DNA of 64,000 nt, from the NCBI GenBank assembly GCA_039030555.1, contig JBCCDY010000006.1, positions 253,863 to 317,862 of the forward strand, given 5' to 3'. Every line of letters starts with the position of its first letter. Position 1 is the first letter of the stretch. Under the pieces are notes generated by a model, which worked only from the letters and a program-made list of their open reading frames with translations, searched no databases and was not told the DNA's origin. A program made the translations under genes and the position numbers. This document shows, one piece after another, positions 43,283 to 52,864 of the stretch. This DNA comes from JBCCDY01 sp039030555 (GTDB taxonomy: Bacteria > Bacteroidota > Bacteroidia > Cytophagales > Cyclobacteriaceae).

Positions 43283-44191
43283 ATGCTAAACCTAAGAATA
43301 ATTGCAGCTTGTCTTGTCCTGCTCATCGGTACAACAACAAATGCCCAGCAAGTAGACACTGTTAACTTTTCTGCGGCACACTATTTTTCTTTTGAAAAAA
43401 TTAAAAGCGTTTGTGACTATCTAACAGCTAATACAAGTGCATATTTCAAAGCTGTTCCTTACGATGACTTTAAACATCTGGAAGAAGGTTTTAAAAATGA
43501 TAAATTCGGAGTCGCCTTCGTCAGTCCTTTGGACTATGTGTTGTTAAAAGATCATAACCCGGAGTTAAATGCATTAGTGGCCTTAGGTAGTGAGGGTGAA
43601 AAAAAAGATAGCTTTCAAAGTTGTGTAATCACTTTTCCGGGCAGTAAAATTAAGAAAGTGGGTAAGCATATTGAAGACTTTAAAACACATAAAATTACTT
43701 TTGTCCAACCCCATTCCACAGCAGGCCATCTGATACCAAGGGTATATTTTGCCAGTTTTGGCGTTGAACCTATTGAAGACTACTTTGAAGAAGTGGAGTT
43801 TGCAGGCTCTCATCGTAATGTTATACTTTCTGTTGCCAATCGTATCGCAGAAATAGGAGCATGTTCTTATCCTGAGATTGAATATGCCATAGAGGCTGGC
43901 TTAATCGATAAAAATGATATTGAAATAATCTGGAAATCCAATCCGATACCAGATAGCCCAATGGTTGTAAGAACCTCATTAGATCTTAATCTGATCAATG
44001 AAATTCGGCTGGCTATGCAAAAAATACACCTTGAGCCGGAGTTATGGGATCACATCAAGCACAGTTGGGGAGCCACAAAGCCGGAACACTTTATTGAAAC
44101 CACAGATGAAACCTATAATTCCGTTAGAAGGATACTCGTAGGCTTAGGCAATTTTGAAAAAGTGCTTGGGAAGTATATGGGAAGGTTTTAA
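43283..44191 (+). CDS. PhnD-like phosphate/phosphonate-binding protein
   Basis: 302 aa with a signal peptide (ACLVLLIGTTTNAQ). The periplasmic-binding fold of the PhnD/phosphonate family is recognised by FGVAFVSPLDYVLLKD, FKTHKITFVQPHSTAGHLIPRVYFASFGVEP, SHRNVILSVANRIAEIGACSYPEIEYAI, and WKSNPIPDSPMVVRTSLD. No permease or ATPase genes are nearby, so it is not a standard ABC cassette here. It may be a sensory binding protein linked to the membrane LytTR gene upstream. Convergent with the hydrogenase cluster (7 nt gap). Confidence 0.85.
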   Translation: MLNLRIIAACLVLLIGTTTNAQQVDTVNFSAAHYFSFEKIKSVCDYLTANTSAYFKAVPYDDFKHLEEGFKNDKFGVAFVSPLDYVLLKDHNPELNALVALGSEGEKKDSFQSCVITFPGSKIKKVGKHIEDFKTHKITFVQPHSTAGHLIPRVYFASFGVEPIEDYFEEVEFAGSHRNVILSVANRIAEIGACSYPEIEYAIEAGLIDKNDIEIIWKSNPIPDSPMVVRTSLDLNLINEIRLAMQKIHLEPELWDHIKHSWGATKPEHFIETTDETYNSVRRILVGLGNFEKVLGKYMGRF

Positions 44192-44198
44192 ATGTAAA

Positions 44199-45038
44199 TC
44201 AAAAATCGTCCGAAGCGGTAAAGTAGTTGTATGTGATGGTAAGGCCAAGTACAAATAAACCTGCTACTACACCAAGTGAAACGTTTATATAGGGAGGAGC
44301 GGTAAGCGAAATCCTGATTAAAATAGTGGCCAGTGCAAAAGAGGAGTACCTGAACAGGTTGTAATATCTGGTACTATACCGAAGCGAGTAAAGCAGTATC
44401 AACACATCAGAAAATATCAAAATAGTATAAAAGGTATTGAATGATGCTTCGTACTTCTCTTTTTGAAAGAGTTCCGCGAGATCTGAAATACATAGTACCA
44501 CAAAAGTGATCATCAGTAGTAATGCAATGATCTTCTTGAAGATGATGAAGTTCTTTTGTTCTACGTCCGTTCCGGTTATACGCTCGTGGCGCTGCTTCTT
44601 ATAATAAAACCCTATAATCAGAAAAATGACCAGTGCACCAAATGCATCACTTAGCATATGCAGAATTGGCGTATAAACTTCTGGCTCCCAAATGATAGGC
44701 TGCTCAAATTCGCCAAATTCTTTAAAGGCCGAACGCAACAGAATTATGGAAAGAATCTCAAACTGTTTTCCGACTGAATCTGCTACTGATTTGGGCAAAA
44801 CGAAAATGAGTCCGAAAATCTCTGCTATCAGTAGCACCTGAAAGGTTAGATCAATCGCTAGAAAGTAGTTTATTTTTCCAAAGACCTGCTTTTCTCCAAG
44901 TGAAGTAGAATTGTATACAAAAACAAAGGCTAACCCTAAACTGAAGGAGGTTATAAGAATACTACTGATGACCCTCGAAGAAATTCTATTTTCCCATGTA
45001 TCGTCTAGAAAATCAAAAATGCCGGTGATCAACTGCAT
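44199..45038 (-). CDS. Multi-pass membrane protein, last gene of hydrogenase string
   Basis: 279 aa with about seven hydrophobic segments (ISSILITSFSLGLAFVFVY, FLAIDLTFQVLLIAEIFGLIFVL, AFGALVIFLIIGFYY, IIALLLMITFVVLCI, FNTFYTILIFSDVLILLY, FALATILIRISL, VSLGVVAGLFVLGLTITYNYF). The loop between TM2 and TM3 is long. No family was recognised. The start is 1 nt after the stop of the bifunctional-nuclease gene, so it is co-transcribed with the hydrogenase genes. A membrane attachment or electron-path role is possible but unsupported by motif. Confidence 0.7.
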   Translation of the reverse strand: MQLITGIFDFLDDTWENRISSRVISSILITSFSLGLAFVFVYNSTSLGEKQVFGKINYFLAIDLTFQVLLIAEIFGLIFVLPKSVADSVGKQFEILSIILLRSAFKEFGEFEQPIIWEPEVYTPILHMLSDAFGALVIFLIIGFYYKKQRHERITGTDVEQKNFIIFKKIIALLLMITFVVLCISDLAELFQKEKYEASFNTFYTILIFSDVLILLYSLRYSTRYYNLFRYSSFALATILIRISLTAPPYINVSLGVVAGLFVLGLTITYNYFTASDDF

Positions 45039-45039
45039 G

Positions 45040-45597
45040 TCATTGGTTCTTTTTTTGATTTATCGCATTCCTGATTCTTGTAGCACCTTCATAATCTTCG
45101 TTCTTTATTACTTTTTCAAGCATTTGTTCCAGTTCCTTTAGTTGAAGGGATTCCAATGAGGGTTCTCCAAATCTTGGCAGACTACCTTCTTTTATGTCGA
45201 ATGCGAAGTCGTCTAAAATATTCCGATCTATAAAAATAGGACTTTCAAATCGTATGGAGAGTGCAACAGCATCCGAAGCTCTTGAATCGACTTTAATGGT
45301 TTCATTCTTATGAAGAATAAAAAGCTGAGCTTCGAAAACGTTCTTCTCCACCACCGTAATAATGACTTCGTTAAGCGAAGCTTCCAATCTACGCAGAGTA
45401 TTTACATATAAATCATGAGTTTGAGGTCTTTCGGGTTTTACTTTCTCTAACGCCATTGCGATGGATTGTGCCTCGGAAGAGCCTATGGTAATAGAAAGCC
45501 TCTTTTTCATCTCCAGATCTTCGAAGACCAGAGCGTACTGCCCGGAATAGGAGATACTTTCTGTAAGAGCTACTAAAACCAGCTCAACCTTTTCCAT
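45040..45597 (-). CDS. Bifunctional nuclease-domain (DUF151) protein
   Basis: 185 aa. BFN/DUF151 domain in the N-terminal ~130 residues: YALVFEDLEMKKRLSITIGSSEAQSIAMALE, VIITVVEKNVFEAQLFI, and VDSRASDAVALSIRFESPIFIDRNIL. A C-terminal UVR-like segment is ELEQMLEKVIKNEDYEGATRIRNAI. Such proteins occur throughout Bacteroidota, usually without a fixed partner. The gap to the nickel permease gene upstream is 4 nt. Its place in a hydrogenase cluster is unexplained. Confidence 0.85.
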   Translation of the reverse strand: MEKVELVLVALTESISYSGQYALVFEDLEMKKRLSITIGSSEAQSIAMALEKVKPERPQTHDLYVNTLRRLEASLNEVIITVVEKNVFEAQLFILHKNETIKVDSRASDAVALSIRFESPIFIDRNILDDFAFDIKEGSLPRFGEPSLESLQLKELEQMLEKVIKNEDYEGATRIRNAINQKKNQ

Positions 45598-45601
45598 ACT
45601 T

Positions 45602-46225
45602 TCAAACTAAAAAACTAAAGGCCAGCCATGCTCCGTAACCGATACAAAGCACTGCCGAAATACCCACAAAAACGAGCTGTATCTTACTTTTAGCTATAAA
45701 TTCATTTCTAATCGGGAGATTGAAAAGACCTGCTACGACCATCATTCCTGCGATAGAACCAAATCCGAACAAAAGCAGATAAGCAATACTCATTGAAGAA
45801 GAAGATATTTCCGTCATTGCCAGTAGAACTACAGCACCACTACCTGCTAACCCATGTATCAGGCCAATAGAGTAGGCCATTTTATGGTTATGGGCCTTGC
45901 CAGAGTTAACGTTCACAGCAATTTGTTTTTTGCTTTTCAATAACTGATTCAATCTTGAAAAGCCTATCCAAATCATTGTAATTCCTACAATGATCTCCAA
46001 GTATTCAAAATTGGAAATCTGGAAAGTAATCTTTCCTAAAAGGATGATGCAGCCCACAAAAAAGATAGTAGAAGTATGCCCCAAGCCCCAAAAAATACCA
46101 TCTCTTAAAGCATGGATCATTCTGGTACGGGTGTTGGCAATATTTCCAACAGCCAGCATATGGTCTATTTCAAATGCATGGTTGAAGCCAATAACGGCGG
46201 CAAATAATAGAGGAGCTATAGTCAT
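45602..46225 (-). CDS. NiCoT-like nickel permease
   Basis: About 207 aa from the ATG complementary to 46223-46225. That start overlaps the NHL stop (ATGA), arguing for translational coupling; the frame is open further upstream. Six hydrophobic segments. The first carries GFNHAFEIDHMLAV, the H-X4-D-H metal signature of the nickel/cobalt transporter superfamily. A second conserved stretch, GIFWGLGHTSTIFFVG, includes the His of the TM3 region. Imports nickel for the hydrogenase, consistent with its position among the hyp genes. Confidence 0.85.
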   Translation of the reverse strand: MTIAPLLFAAVIGFNHAFEIDHMLAVGNIANTRTRMIHALRDGIFWGLGHTSTIFFVGCIILLGKITFQISNFEYLEIIVGITMIWIGFSRLNQLLKSKKQIAVNVNSGKAHNHKMAYSIGLIHGLAGSGAVVLLAMTEISSSSMSIAYLLLFGFGSIAGMMVVAGLFNLPIRNEFIAKSKIQLVFVGISAVLCIGYGAWLAFSFLV

Positions 46226-47313
46226 GTATGTAATCTTTTTAAAATTATTCGATGGTTCCCGGTGTCTGCAATAGCCATTGTATTTTGGACTACACAGATG
46301 GAAAAAGGCCAATACAATGCTTTTTCCGTAGAAGTAATGGTTTGTGCATTCTCGCTACCGGTATGAAAATCCTGATGACCCAATAGATCATCAGCTGATT
46401 TATTATTTCGTTCAGGAAGCTTGTTGAACCTAAGGATTCTACTGTTACCCGTATCGGCAATCCAGATTCCATCCTCAGAAAAAAAGGAATCGTAGCACCA
46501 GTTTAATGTATTTGCAGAAGGCTTCATCAAAAACTGGTTTTGTCCATTTTCTCCAAAGCTATTCTGGCCTATGATCACATCGGCTTTTGAAGACAAAGCC
46601 GTTTCCCACTGATTCCACAGAAGTACCCTGTAATACTGGGTATCCGTAATGGACATCGAACCGGTATCGCTTACCCGAACTGAATAAGGCCAAATTGCAT
46701 CATCCGACTCATAGTCACGAGTATCGAAGCCCGGTTTTCCTATGACTTCATCCGCAGGGGTGAAATTTTGGTTTGGAATACTTTTGAAATAAAGTACCCT
46801 TCTGTTTCCGGTATCTGCAATCCACAATTGACGACCATCGGAGTGAACTCCGTATGGCCAGTTTAGAGTACAGGCACTTGGATTCTTCCCAATACCCTTT
46901 TCATTGGGAAGATTGGACTCAAAATCTGGCTGTCCGATAACCACATCTGCCGCTTGTCCATCTTTTGTGGGAAATTCCTTCCAGATCAGAACCCGATGAT
47001 TCCATGCATCGGCCAGAATCAGCTGGCTTCCGTCTGTCCAAACGCCTGATGGATACTGTAATGTAGAAGCCGTAACTCCTGTATTTGAATTTCTGCCGGT
47101 TTCAGTAGAATTTACCTGACCAAGCGTTACATCCGCTTTTTGAAATTCACTTTTTGGAAGTTCATTCCAGATGAAAAGCCTGTTTTGTCCGGTATCGGAG
47201 ACGAGAAGTTTACCTTCATGCATCCAAACTCCTCTGGGGGCCAGAAATGGATTATGTTCTTCTCCTTTAAAAACAATGGAATCGGTCAGTATGTCGTTTT
47301 CTACCAATTCCAT
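46222..47313 (-). CDS. NHL-repeat beta-propeller protein
   Basis: 363 aa, no signal peptide. Six NHL repeats, each with a GVW/(D/S)-type start and an (A/S)DTGN-R(V/I)L(I/R)(W/F) end, e.g. LLVSDTGQNRLFIW, LILADAWNHRVLIW, LWIADTGNRRVLYF, IWIADTGNSRILRF and MAIADTGNHRIIL. They form a six-bladed propeller in the cytoplasm. NHL proteins are scaffolds. I recall NHL and TPR genes beside group-2a hydrogenases in other bacteria, but this was not checked. It lies 2 nt after hypE and overlaps the nickel permease. Confidence 0.85.
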   Translation of the reverse strand: MELVENDILTDSIVFKGEEHNPFLAPRGVWMHEGKLLVSDTGQNRLFIWNELPKSEFQKADVTLGQVNSTETGRNSNTGVTASTLQYPSGVWTDGSQLILADAWNHRVLIWKEFPTKDGQAADVVIGQPDFESNLPNEKGIGKNPSACTLNWPYGVHSDGRQLWIADTGNRRVLYFKSIPNQNFTPADEVIGKPGFDTRDYESDDAIWPYSVRVSDTGSMSITDTQYYRVLLWNQWETALSSKADVIIGQNSFGENGQNQFLMKPSANTLNWCYDSFFSEDGIWIADTGNSRILRFNKLPERNNKSADDLLGHQDFHTGSENAQTITSTEKALYWPFSICVVQNTMAIADTGNHRIILKRLHT

Positions 47314-47315
47314 AC

Positions 47316-48374
47316 TTAACAGATCCTTGGTAATTGTTCTCCCGGTAATAAGTTCAATACCCGTGTTCCACCAATCGCACTTTTCATGAGTACTTTTTTA
47401 GGGTGATCATCAGTAACTTCACCAATGATGCTCGCATGTTTACAGGATTCAAATTCTAATAACAACTTAACGTATTCATCAGCTATTTCAGGAGAAACAA
47501 TACTGATAAAAACGCCTTCATTCGCTACATAGAGTGGGTCTAGCCCCAGCATTTCACAAGCACCTTCCACTGACTCGTTTACAGGTATCAGCTTGTGATC
47601 CAAATGCATTCCAAGGCCTGATTTATTAGCAATCTCTTTTAGAACGGTTGCGACTCCGCCTCTCGTTGGATCACGTAAAATATGTATCTGATCACCAAAT
47701 CTGTCTAATGCTTTTTGGACGACATGGTTTAAGGCTCTTGTATCACTTTTTATATCAGTTTCGAATTCAAGGCCTTCCCGTACCGACATAATGGAAATAC
47801 CGTGGGTAGCAATCTCATCGCTCACAATAACTTTATCACCAGATTTTAGCTGACTTATCCCAATCTTTGCTTTTTCATGGACCACTCCAATACCTGTGGT
47901 ATTAATGAATATCTTATCGCCTTTACCTTTTTCTACTACTTTAGTATCGCCGGTTACTACCTGAACTCCAACTTTCTCACAGGCCATTTTAATACCCACC
48001 AACACTTCCCAAAATTCCTCCATTTTCAAACCTTCCTCCAGAATGAAACTCAAAGAGAGATATTTGGGAACAGCCCCGCACATGGCTATATCGTTGACCG
48101 TTCCATTGACCGCCAGATCACCGATGTTTCCTCCCGGAAAAAAGATGGGGTTAATCACAAAGCTGTCTGTGGTGAAAGCCGTCTTCCCATTCAATTGTAA
48201 AATGGCCCCGTCGTGTTCTTCATCCAGATAAGAATTACTTAAAACATTGAAAACACCTGAATCCAGTAGTTTGTGAGTAAGCAGACCTCCGCTACCATGA
48301 CCAATGGTGATCACATCAAAATCCAGCTTGGGCATAGGACAGTCAAGGTTCATTTTTATGCTACCGGTGCTCAT
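47316..48374 (-). CDS. hypE: Hydrogenase maturation factor HypE
   Basis: 352 aa. ATP-dependent dehydration of the thiocarbamoyl group on its C-terminal Cys to thiocyanate, feeding CN to the Fe site. Seen: GHGSGG near residue 25 (N-terminal PurM-like ATPase), LRDPTRGGVATVLKEIANKSGLGM, and the C-terminal PRIC with the catalytic cysteine. It lies 4 nt downstream of hypD. Confidence 0.96.
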   Translation of the reverse strand: MSTGSIKMNLDCPMPKLDFDVITIGHGSGGLLTHKLLDSGVFNVLSNSYLDEEHDGAILQLNGKTAFTTDSFVINPIFFPGGNIGDLAVNGTVNDIAMCGAVPKYLSLSFILEEGLKMEEFWEVLVGIKMACEKVGVQVVTGDTKVVEKGKGDKIFINTTGIGVVHEKAKIGISQLKSGDKVIVSDEIATHGISIMSVREGLEFETDIKSDTRALNHVVQKALDRFGDQIHILRDPTRGGVATVLKEIANKSGLGMHLDHKLIPVNESVEGACEMLGLDPLYVANEGVFISIVSPEIADEYVKLLLEFESCKHASIIGEVTDDHPKKVLMKSAIGGTRVLNLLPGEQLPRIC

Positions 48375-48378
48375 TTTA

Positions 48379-49482
48379 TCAGGTTTCCTGTAAGCTTAGA
48401 TCTGTAGAATAATGGAAATAAGCGGCACAGGCACCTTCAGAAGAAACCATAGGTGCTCCTAACGGATTGGAAGGAACACATGCTTTTCCGAACTGGGAAC
48501 AATCCACGGGCTTCTTAAGGCCTTTCATAATTTCCCCGGCAATACATGCTTCATTTTCAGGGACTTCTTCAATATTGACCTCGAATTTCTTGTTGGCATC
48601 GTACTGTTCAAATACTTCTCTAACCTGATAGCCACTTTGAGGAATTACATCCATACCCCGCCACATCCTGTCGGTGACTTCAAACACTTCATGAATAGTC
48701 TCTTGCGCTTTTTCGTTACCATTTTCCTCCACCATTCGTGCGTACTGATTTTCCAGTTCAGACCGGCCTTCTTCCAGTTGTTTTAAAACCATCAGGATGC
48801 CCTGAAGCAGGTCTACCGGTTCGAAGCCAGTTACAACAATGGGTATCTTATACTTTTCAGCTAATGGGTAATACTCACTTAAACCCATAATGGTACATAC
48901 ATGCCCGGCGGCTAAAAAACCCTGTACCACGCTTTCTTCGTCATCCATCAAAGCCTGAATAGCAGGAGGTACCAGAACATGTGAAGCCAGTATTGAATAA
49001 TTTTTGACCTTGGAACGATATGCATGAAGTACGGAGAGTGCGTTTGCAGGAGCCGTAGTTTCGAAACCGACTGCAAAAAATACCACTTCACGATCCGGGT
49101 TTTCCTTTGCTATTTTTACCGCTTCCAAAGGGGAATATAGAATGCGAATATCTGCTCCATTCGCTTTCGCTTCCAGTAAATTTTTTTCGCTTCCCGGAAC
49201 CCGGAGCATATCGCCAAAAGAGCAGAGAATTACATCTTTGTTTTCTGCCAGATACAAAGCTTTGTCAATTAGGCTTAAAGGAGTAACGCAAACCGGGCAA
49301 CCGGGACCATGAACCATCGTTACTTCTTCCGGAAGCAATTCCAGTATCCCGTTTTTCACCAGACTATGTGTTTGTCCTCCACACACTTCCATAATAGTCC
49401 ATGGTCTGGTAACTGTTTTCTTAATTTCTTCCAGATAGGCTTTCACCATTTCCGGATCACGATATTCCGATAAGAATTTCAT
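48379..49482 (-). CDS. hypD: Hydrogenase maturation factor HypD
   Basis: 367 aa. Scaffold for the Fe(CN)2CO unit with HypC, carrying a [4Fe-4S] cluster. Motifs: MEVCGGQTH (Cys34), HGPGCPVCVTP (Cys62, Cys65), FAVGFETTAPANA, and the C-terminal cysteine group CSQFGKACVPSNPLGAPMVSSEGACAAYF. Overlaps hypC by 4 nt. Confidence 0.97.
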   Translation of the reverse strand: MKFLSEYRDPEMVKAYLEEIKKTVTRPWTIMEVCGGQTHSLVKNGILELLPEEVTMVHGPGCPVCVTPLSLIDKALYLAENKDVILCSFGDMLRVPGSEKNLLEAKANGADIRILYSPLEAVKIAKENPDREVVFFAVGFETTAPANALSVLHAYRSKVKNYSILASHVLVPPAIQALMDDEESVVQGFLAAGHVCTIMGLSEYYPLAEKYKIPIVVTGFEPVDLLQGILMVLKQLEEGRSELENQYARMVEENGNEKAQETIHEVFEVTDRMWRGMDVIPQSGYQVREVFEQYDANKKFEVNIEEVPENEACIAGEIMKGLKKPVDCSQFGKACVPSNPLGAPMVSSEGACAAYFHYSTDLSLQET

Positions 49483-49760
49483 CGTTCTTCAGTTTTAATC
49501 TGATCTATGCTGGCAGGCTCCAGTTCATCAAGCTCTCCTGCTTCCCTGAGGTATTCAAATGTTTTTTGAGCTTCTTCTTCATTCACCACGCTTATGGCTA
49601 CTCCAACGTGGACAAGCACATAATCCCCTTCCTTAGCCTGAGGAACCATCTCCAGACTTGCTTCCTTTGTAATTCCTCCAAATTGGACTTTGGCCATACG
49701 AACAAGTCCATCCATTTGGCTTTCTATCGCTTTTATTTTACCCGGTATCGCTAAACACAT
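49479..49760 (-). CDS. hypC: Hydrogenase maturation chaperone HypC
   Basis: 93 aa. Starts MCLAIPGKI, whose Cys2 binds the Fe precursor after removal of Met. The rest, ISV/VHVG-rich (YVLVHVGVAISVVNEEEA), is normal HypC. Overlaps hypD by 4 nt and hypF by 10 nt, in a compact hypF-hypC-hypD-hypE order. Confidence 0.96.
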   Translation of the reverse strand: MCLAIPGKIKAIESQMDGLVRMAKVQFGGITKEASLEMVPQAKEGDYVLVHVGVAISVVNEEEAQKTFEYLREAGELDELEPASIDQIKTEER

Positions 49761-52060
49761 AATGCTTTTTCGTTTTGTGTAACTTCCTTTCTCTTTTCTG
49801 ATATATACTTGTGGACCAGTTGACCGTAGGAGATGTTCTCATCGTTCGGCGAAAGCTCCTTATGAAAATACAGCTTATAATCCTCCCCCATCTGAATATT
49901 GATCAGGTCGACCAGGAGACCATTTTGAAAAACGCCTCCACTAAATGCGATATGCTGATATCCCATCGTATCGGCTATCTCTTTGATCACAGAGACCAGG
50001 GTCTGATGAAAGCGGGCTGCCAGTTCAGAATTATGTTTTGGGTTTCGGTAGGCTAACAGATAATAAAACAAAGTATCGAGCTTAACTACACCATCTACGA
50101 TCTCATATGGAAGCGATCTTACCGTTTTCCAATCGTTATCGTCATAGTATTTAAGGGCACTTTGTTCCAAAAGCATTGCTGCCATACCCTCAAAAGTGTT
50201 CTCATTGGTCAGGCCTAAAATATAAGCTACTGCATCGAACACACGCCCCATACTTGTGGTGGTAAGCCCACTATTCTTGATTGCTTTGGAATAAAACTGA
50301 TATTCCTCCGTAGAAAACTTATAGTCTATGACGTCTCTTTGCCCATTTAGTAATGAAAAAGCAGAAATTGCCGGTAAGCTCGACATCCGATCGCCTCCAA
50401 GCACTTTAAATGGCTTGAGATGACCAATTCTATCGATTTCACCACATCTAAAATCAAAAAACTCTCCTCCCCAGATCTGGCCGTCATCTCCATAGCCTGT
50501 CCCGTCCCATATAACGCCAAGAATCGGATCAGTAGCTTCTTCAAGCTTGTATTCTCCTAAAATAGCAGCGAAATGTGCTTTATGATGCTGAATCTCTTCA
50601 ATATTGGCTTTAAGGCTATCAGACATCACTGACCCAATTTCTCTGGAATAGTATAAGGGATGCTTGTCCACTAAAATTTGCTCCGGTTTGATATTAGTTA
50701 ATGAAAGAAAATGATCTAATACCCTGCTGAAATGGGTTTGGCATTCATATCCTTCCAGATTCCCCAGATAGTGAGATACATATGTATTCTTCGTGGCAGA
50801 TACTGAAAATGTCGACTTGAGCTCTGCGCCCAAAGCCAGAGTTTTGCCTGCTAATTCTTTGTGTTCAGTCGCTATGTTTGGAGCCATTCCCCTTGAACGC
50901 CTCAATACAATTTTATGCTTTGTCCTTGGGCTGAATTTCACCACAGAATCATCCTGTGGCATTGAAATATTCCGGTTATGGGAAATGATGGTATCCGCAT
51001 ATTTGAACAACTCCAATTCCGATTTCTCATCCTCCTCAAATAGGATCGGCATACCACTTTCATTGGCACTGGTACATACTAGGGGTTCATCAACTTGATC
51101 TGCAATGAGCTGTAACAAAGGAGATGAAGGGAGCATTACACCAAGTTGATCCAGTCCCGGAGCTACAGAAGATACATCTATGGTTTTCCTCAGAGCTTCG
51201 CTCAATCGAATAAGAACAATCGGGGCTTCCGGGCTTGATAATTCTGAAACTTCCTCGTCATTCAGGCTGGTAAGCTTTCTAAGGCTTTGAATATCTTGAA
51301 AGAGTACCGCAAATGGCTTATGCGGCCTCTGCTTTCTTTTTCTTAATGTTTTTAAAACTTCAGGCTCGCTAGAACTGCATAATAATACATAACCTCCTAT
51401 TCCTTTCACCGCAACTACTTTACCTGCTTTTATTTTATTGACGGCATCAGAAATCGCTTCTCTGTTTCCTTTCTGTTCCCCATCCCTGCTTTTGCCTAGC
51501 ATCTCAATACCACATTCGGAACAGGAATTCGTCTGAGCGTAGTATCTTCTGTTGGTAGGATCTTCATATTCGCTTCTGCAATTTTCACACATTGGGAAAT
51601 TGCTCATTTCGGTGGTGTGCCTGTCGAAAGGCAGTCGATTTATTATAGAGTATCTCGGGCCACAATTAGTGCAGGTTGTAAATGCATAGTTAAACCTGCG
51701 ATTTTTATCATCATTTAATTCAGTTTTGCAGTTAGTGCAGATGGCAAAATCGGGAGTTATGGATAGGTCAAGGCCTTCCTCATTACTGCTTTCTTTTATT
51801 TCAAAAGAACTAAAATTCTCTGAAGAAGCTATTTTCCAGTAGTTATAATTTGAAATTCTGGAGTTTTCAGGTGCATTTTTAATCAATTCTTCCACGATAC
51901 CATTTACAAGATCTTCAGCACAGTTGAATTCCGTATGTACTCCGTCTTTCCCGTTGTACACCCATCCATTTATGGAATCTCTAACAAATCGATTATAGAT
52001 GTAAGGCCTGAAGCCAACACCCTGCACTCGACCTCTAATATGTAAATGATAGGTCGGCAA
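49751..52060 (-). CDS. hypF: Carbamoyltransferase HypF
   Basis: 769 aa, full length. Acylphosphatase domain 1-90 (RGRVQGVGFRPYIYN). Two zinc-finger groups: C108/C111, C130/C133, C158/C161 and C180/C183. A YrdC-like domain covers about 200-390 (HKPFAVLFQDIQSLRKL). The C-terminal Kae1-like carbamoyltransferase part has HHKAHFAAILGEY, GTGYGDDGQIWGGEFF and AFSGGVFQNGLL. It makes the carbamoyl-adenylate that loads HypE. It starts 3 nt after hypB. Confidence 0.97.
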   Translation of the reverse strand: MPTYHLHIRGRVQGVGFRPYIYNRFVRDSINGWVYNGKDGVHTEFNCAEDLVNGIVEELIKNAPENSRISNYNYWKIASSENFSSFEIKESSNEEGLDLSITPDFAICTNCKTELNDDKNRRFNYAFTTCTNCGPRYSIINRLPFDRHTTEMSNFPMCENCRSEYEDPTNRRYYAQTNSCSECGIEMLGKSRDGEQKGNREAISDAVNKIKAGKVVAVKGIGGYVLLCSSSEPEVLKTLRKRKQRPHKPFAVLFQDIQSLRKLTSLNDEEVSELSSPEAPIVLIRLSEALRKTIDVSSVAPGLDQLGVMLPSSPLLQLIADQVDEPLVCTSANESGMPILFEEDEKSELELFKYADTIISHNRNISMPQDDSVVKFSPRTKHKIVLRRSRGMAPNIATEHKELAGKTLALGAELKSTFSVSATKNTYVSHYLGNLEGYECQTHFSRVLDHFLSLTNIKPEQILVDKHPLYYSREIGSVMSDSLKANIEEIQHHKAHFAAILGEYKLEEATDPILGVIWDGTGYGDDGQIWGGEFFDFRCGEIDRIGHLKPFKVLGGDRMSSLPAISAFSLLNGQRDVIDYKFSTEEYQFYSKAIKNSGLTTTSMGRVFDAVAYILGLTNENTFEGMAAMLLEQSALKYYDDNDWKTVRSLPYEIVDGVVKLDTLFYYLLAYRNPKHNSELAARFHQTLVSVIKEIADTMGYQHIAFSGGVFQNGLLVDLINIQMGEDYKLYFHKELSPNDENISYGQLVHKYISEKRKEVTQNEKALCV

Positions 52061-52063
52061 TTC

Positions 52064-52777
52064 TTAAACTGCTACCTTCTCCTCTCTCTTGATCTTTACT
52101 TTTTCAAGAAGCCAGTCACACCATTCATCCAATCCTTCTCCTGAAGTGCTGGAAATATTTATAGCCCGAATATCAGGGTTGACTTCCTGTGCATCTTTTA
52201 CAGCGGCTTCAGCACTGAATGGTAAATATTGAATTAGATCCGACTTTGAAACCAGCATCAAATCACTGGTCAAAAACATTCTTGGATATTTCTTAGGCTT
52301 ATCATCACCCTCTGTAGAAGCAAGTAGCGTAACTCTATAATCTTCTCCCAGATCAAATGAAGCCGGACAAACCAGATTACCGACATTTTCGACAAAAAGT
52401 AATTCAACTCCTTCCAGATCGATCTGATCCATAGCCTGCCACACCATTTGAGCTTCCAGATGGCAAATCCCTCCTGTAACGATCTGAAGGGCATCAATGC
52501 CTGATTCTTTGATCCTGTCCGCATCACGTTCGGTTTCAAGGTCACCTACCAGAACCTTCATTTTTACCTTATCCTTTATTCTTTTGGCAGTTTCCTGCAT
52601 TAGGGTAGTTTTCCCGCTACCTGCGGAAGAAGTCATGTTCACAAGAAGAATATTCTTCTCTTCCATGTCTTTTCTGATGTTCTGAGCTACAAAGTCATTC
52701 GCCTTTAGAAGGTTAAAAGAGGAGTTATCGCATTGTACCGAACCTCTTGCGGCTAAGGTTGATTTATCTACTGCCAT
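52064..52777 (-). CDS. hypB: Nickel-insertion GTPase HypB
   Basis: 237 aa. P-loop NMTSSAGSGKTT (about 48-58), metal-site CHLEA, and VENVGNLVCPASFDLGE. The N-terminus lacks the His-rich nickel-storage stretch found in some HypB proteins, which fits with a dedicated nickel permease in the same cluster. GTP-dependent nickel delivery with HypA. An 87-nt gap separates it from hypA, the longest gap among the hyp genes. Confidence 0.95.
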   Translation of the reverse strand: MAVDKSTLAARGSVQCDNSSFNLLKANDFVAQNIRKDMEEKNILLVNMTSSAGSGKTTLMQETAKRIKDKVKMKVLVGDLETERDADRIKESGIDALQIVTGGICHLEAQMVWQAMDQIDLEGVELLFVENVGNLVCPASFDLGEDYRVTLLASTEGDDKPKKYPRMFLTSDLMLVSKSDLIQYLPFSAEAAVKDAQEVNPDIRAINISSTSGEGLDEWCDWLLEKVKIKREEKVAV

Positions 52778-52864
52778 TATTAAAAAATTTAAACTACACG
52801 GAATCTAACCAATGAAAATCGTAACAAAAAGGAAATCAGGGTTTTAGAAAATTATTTCTAATTT

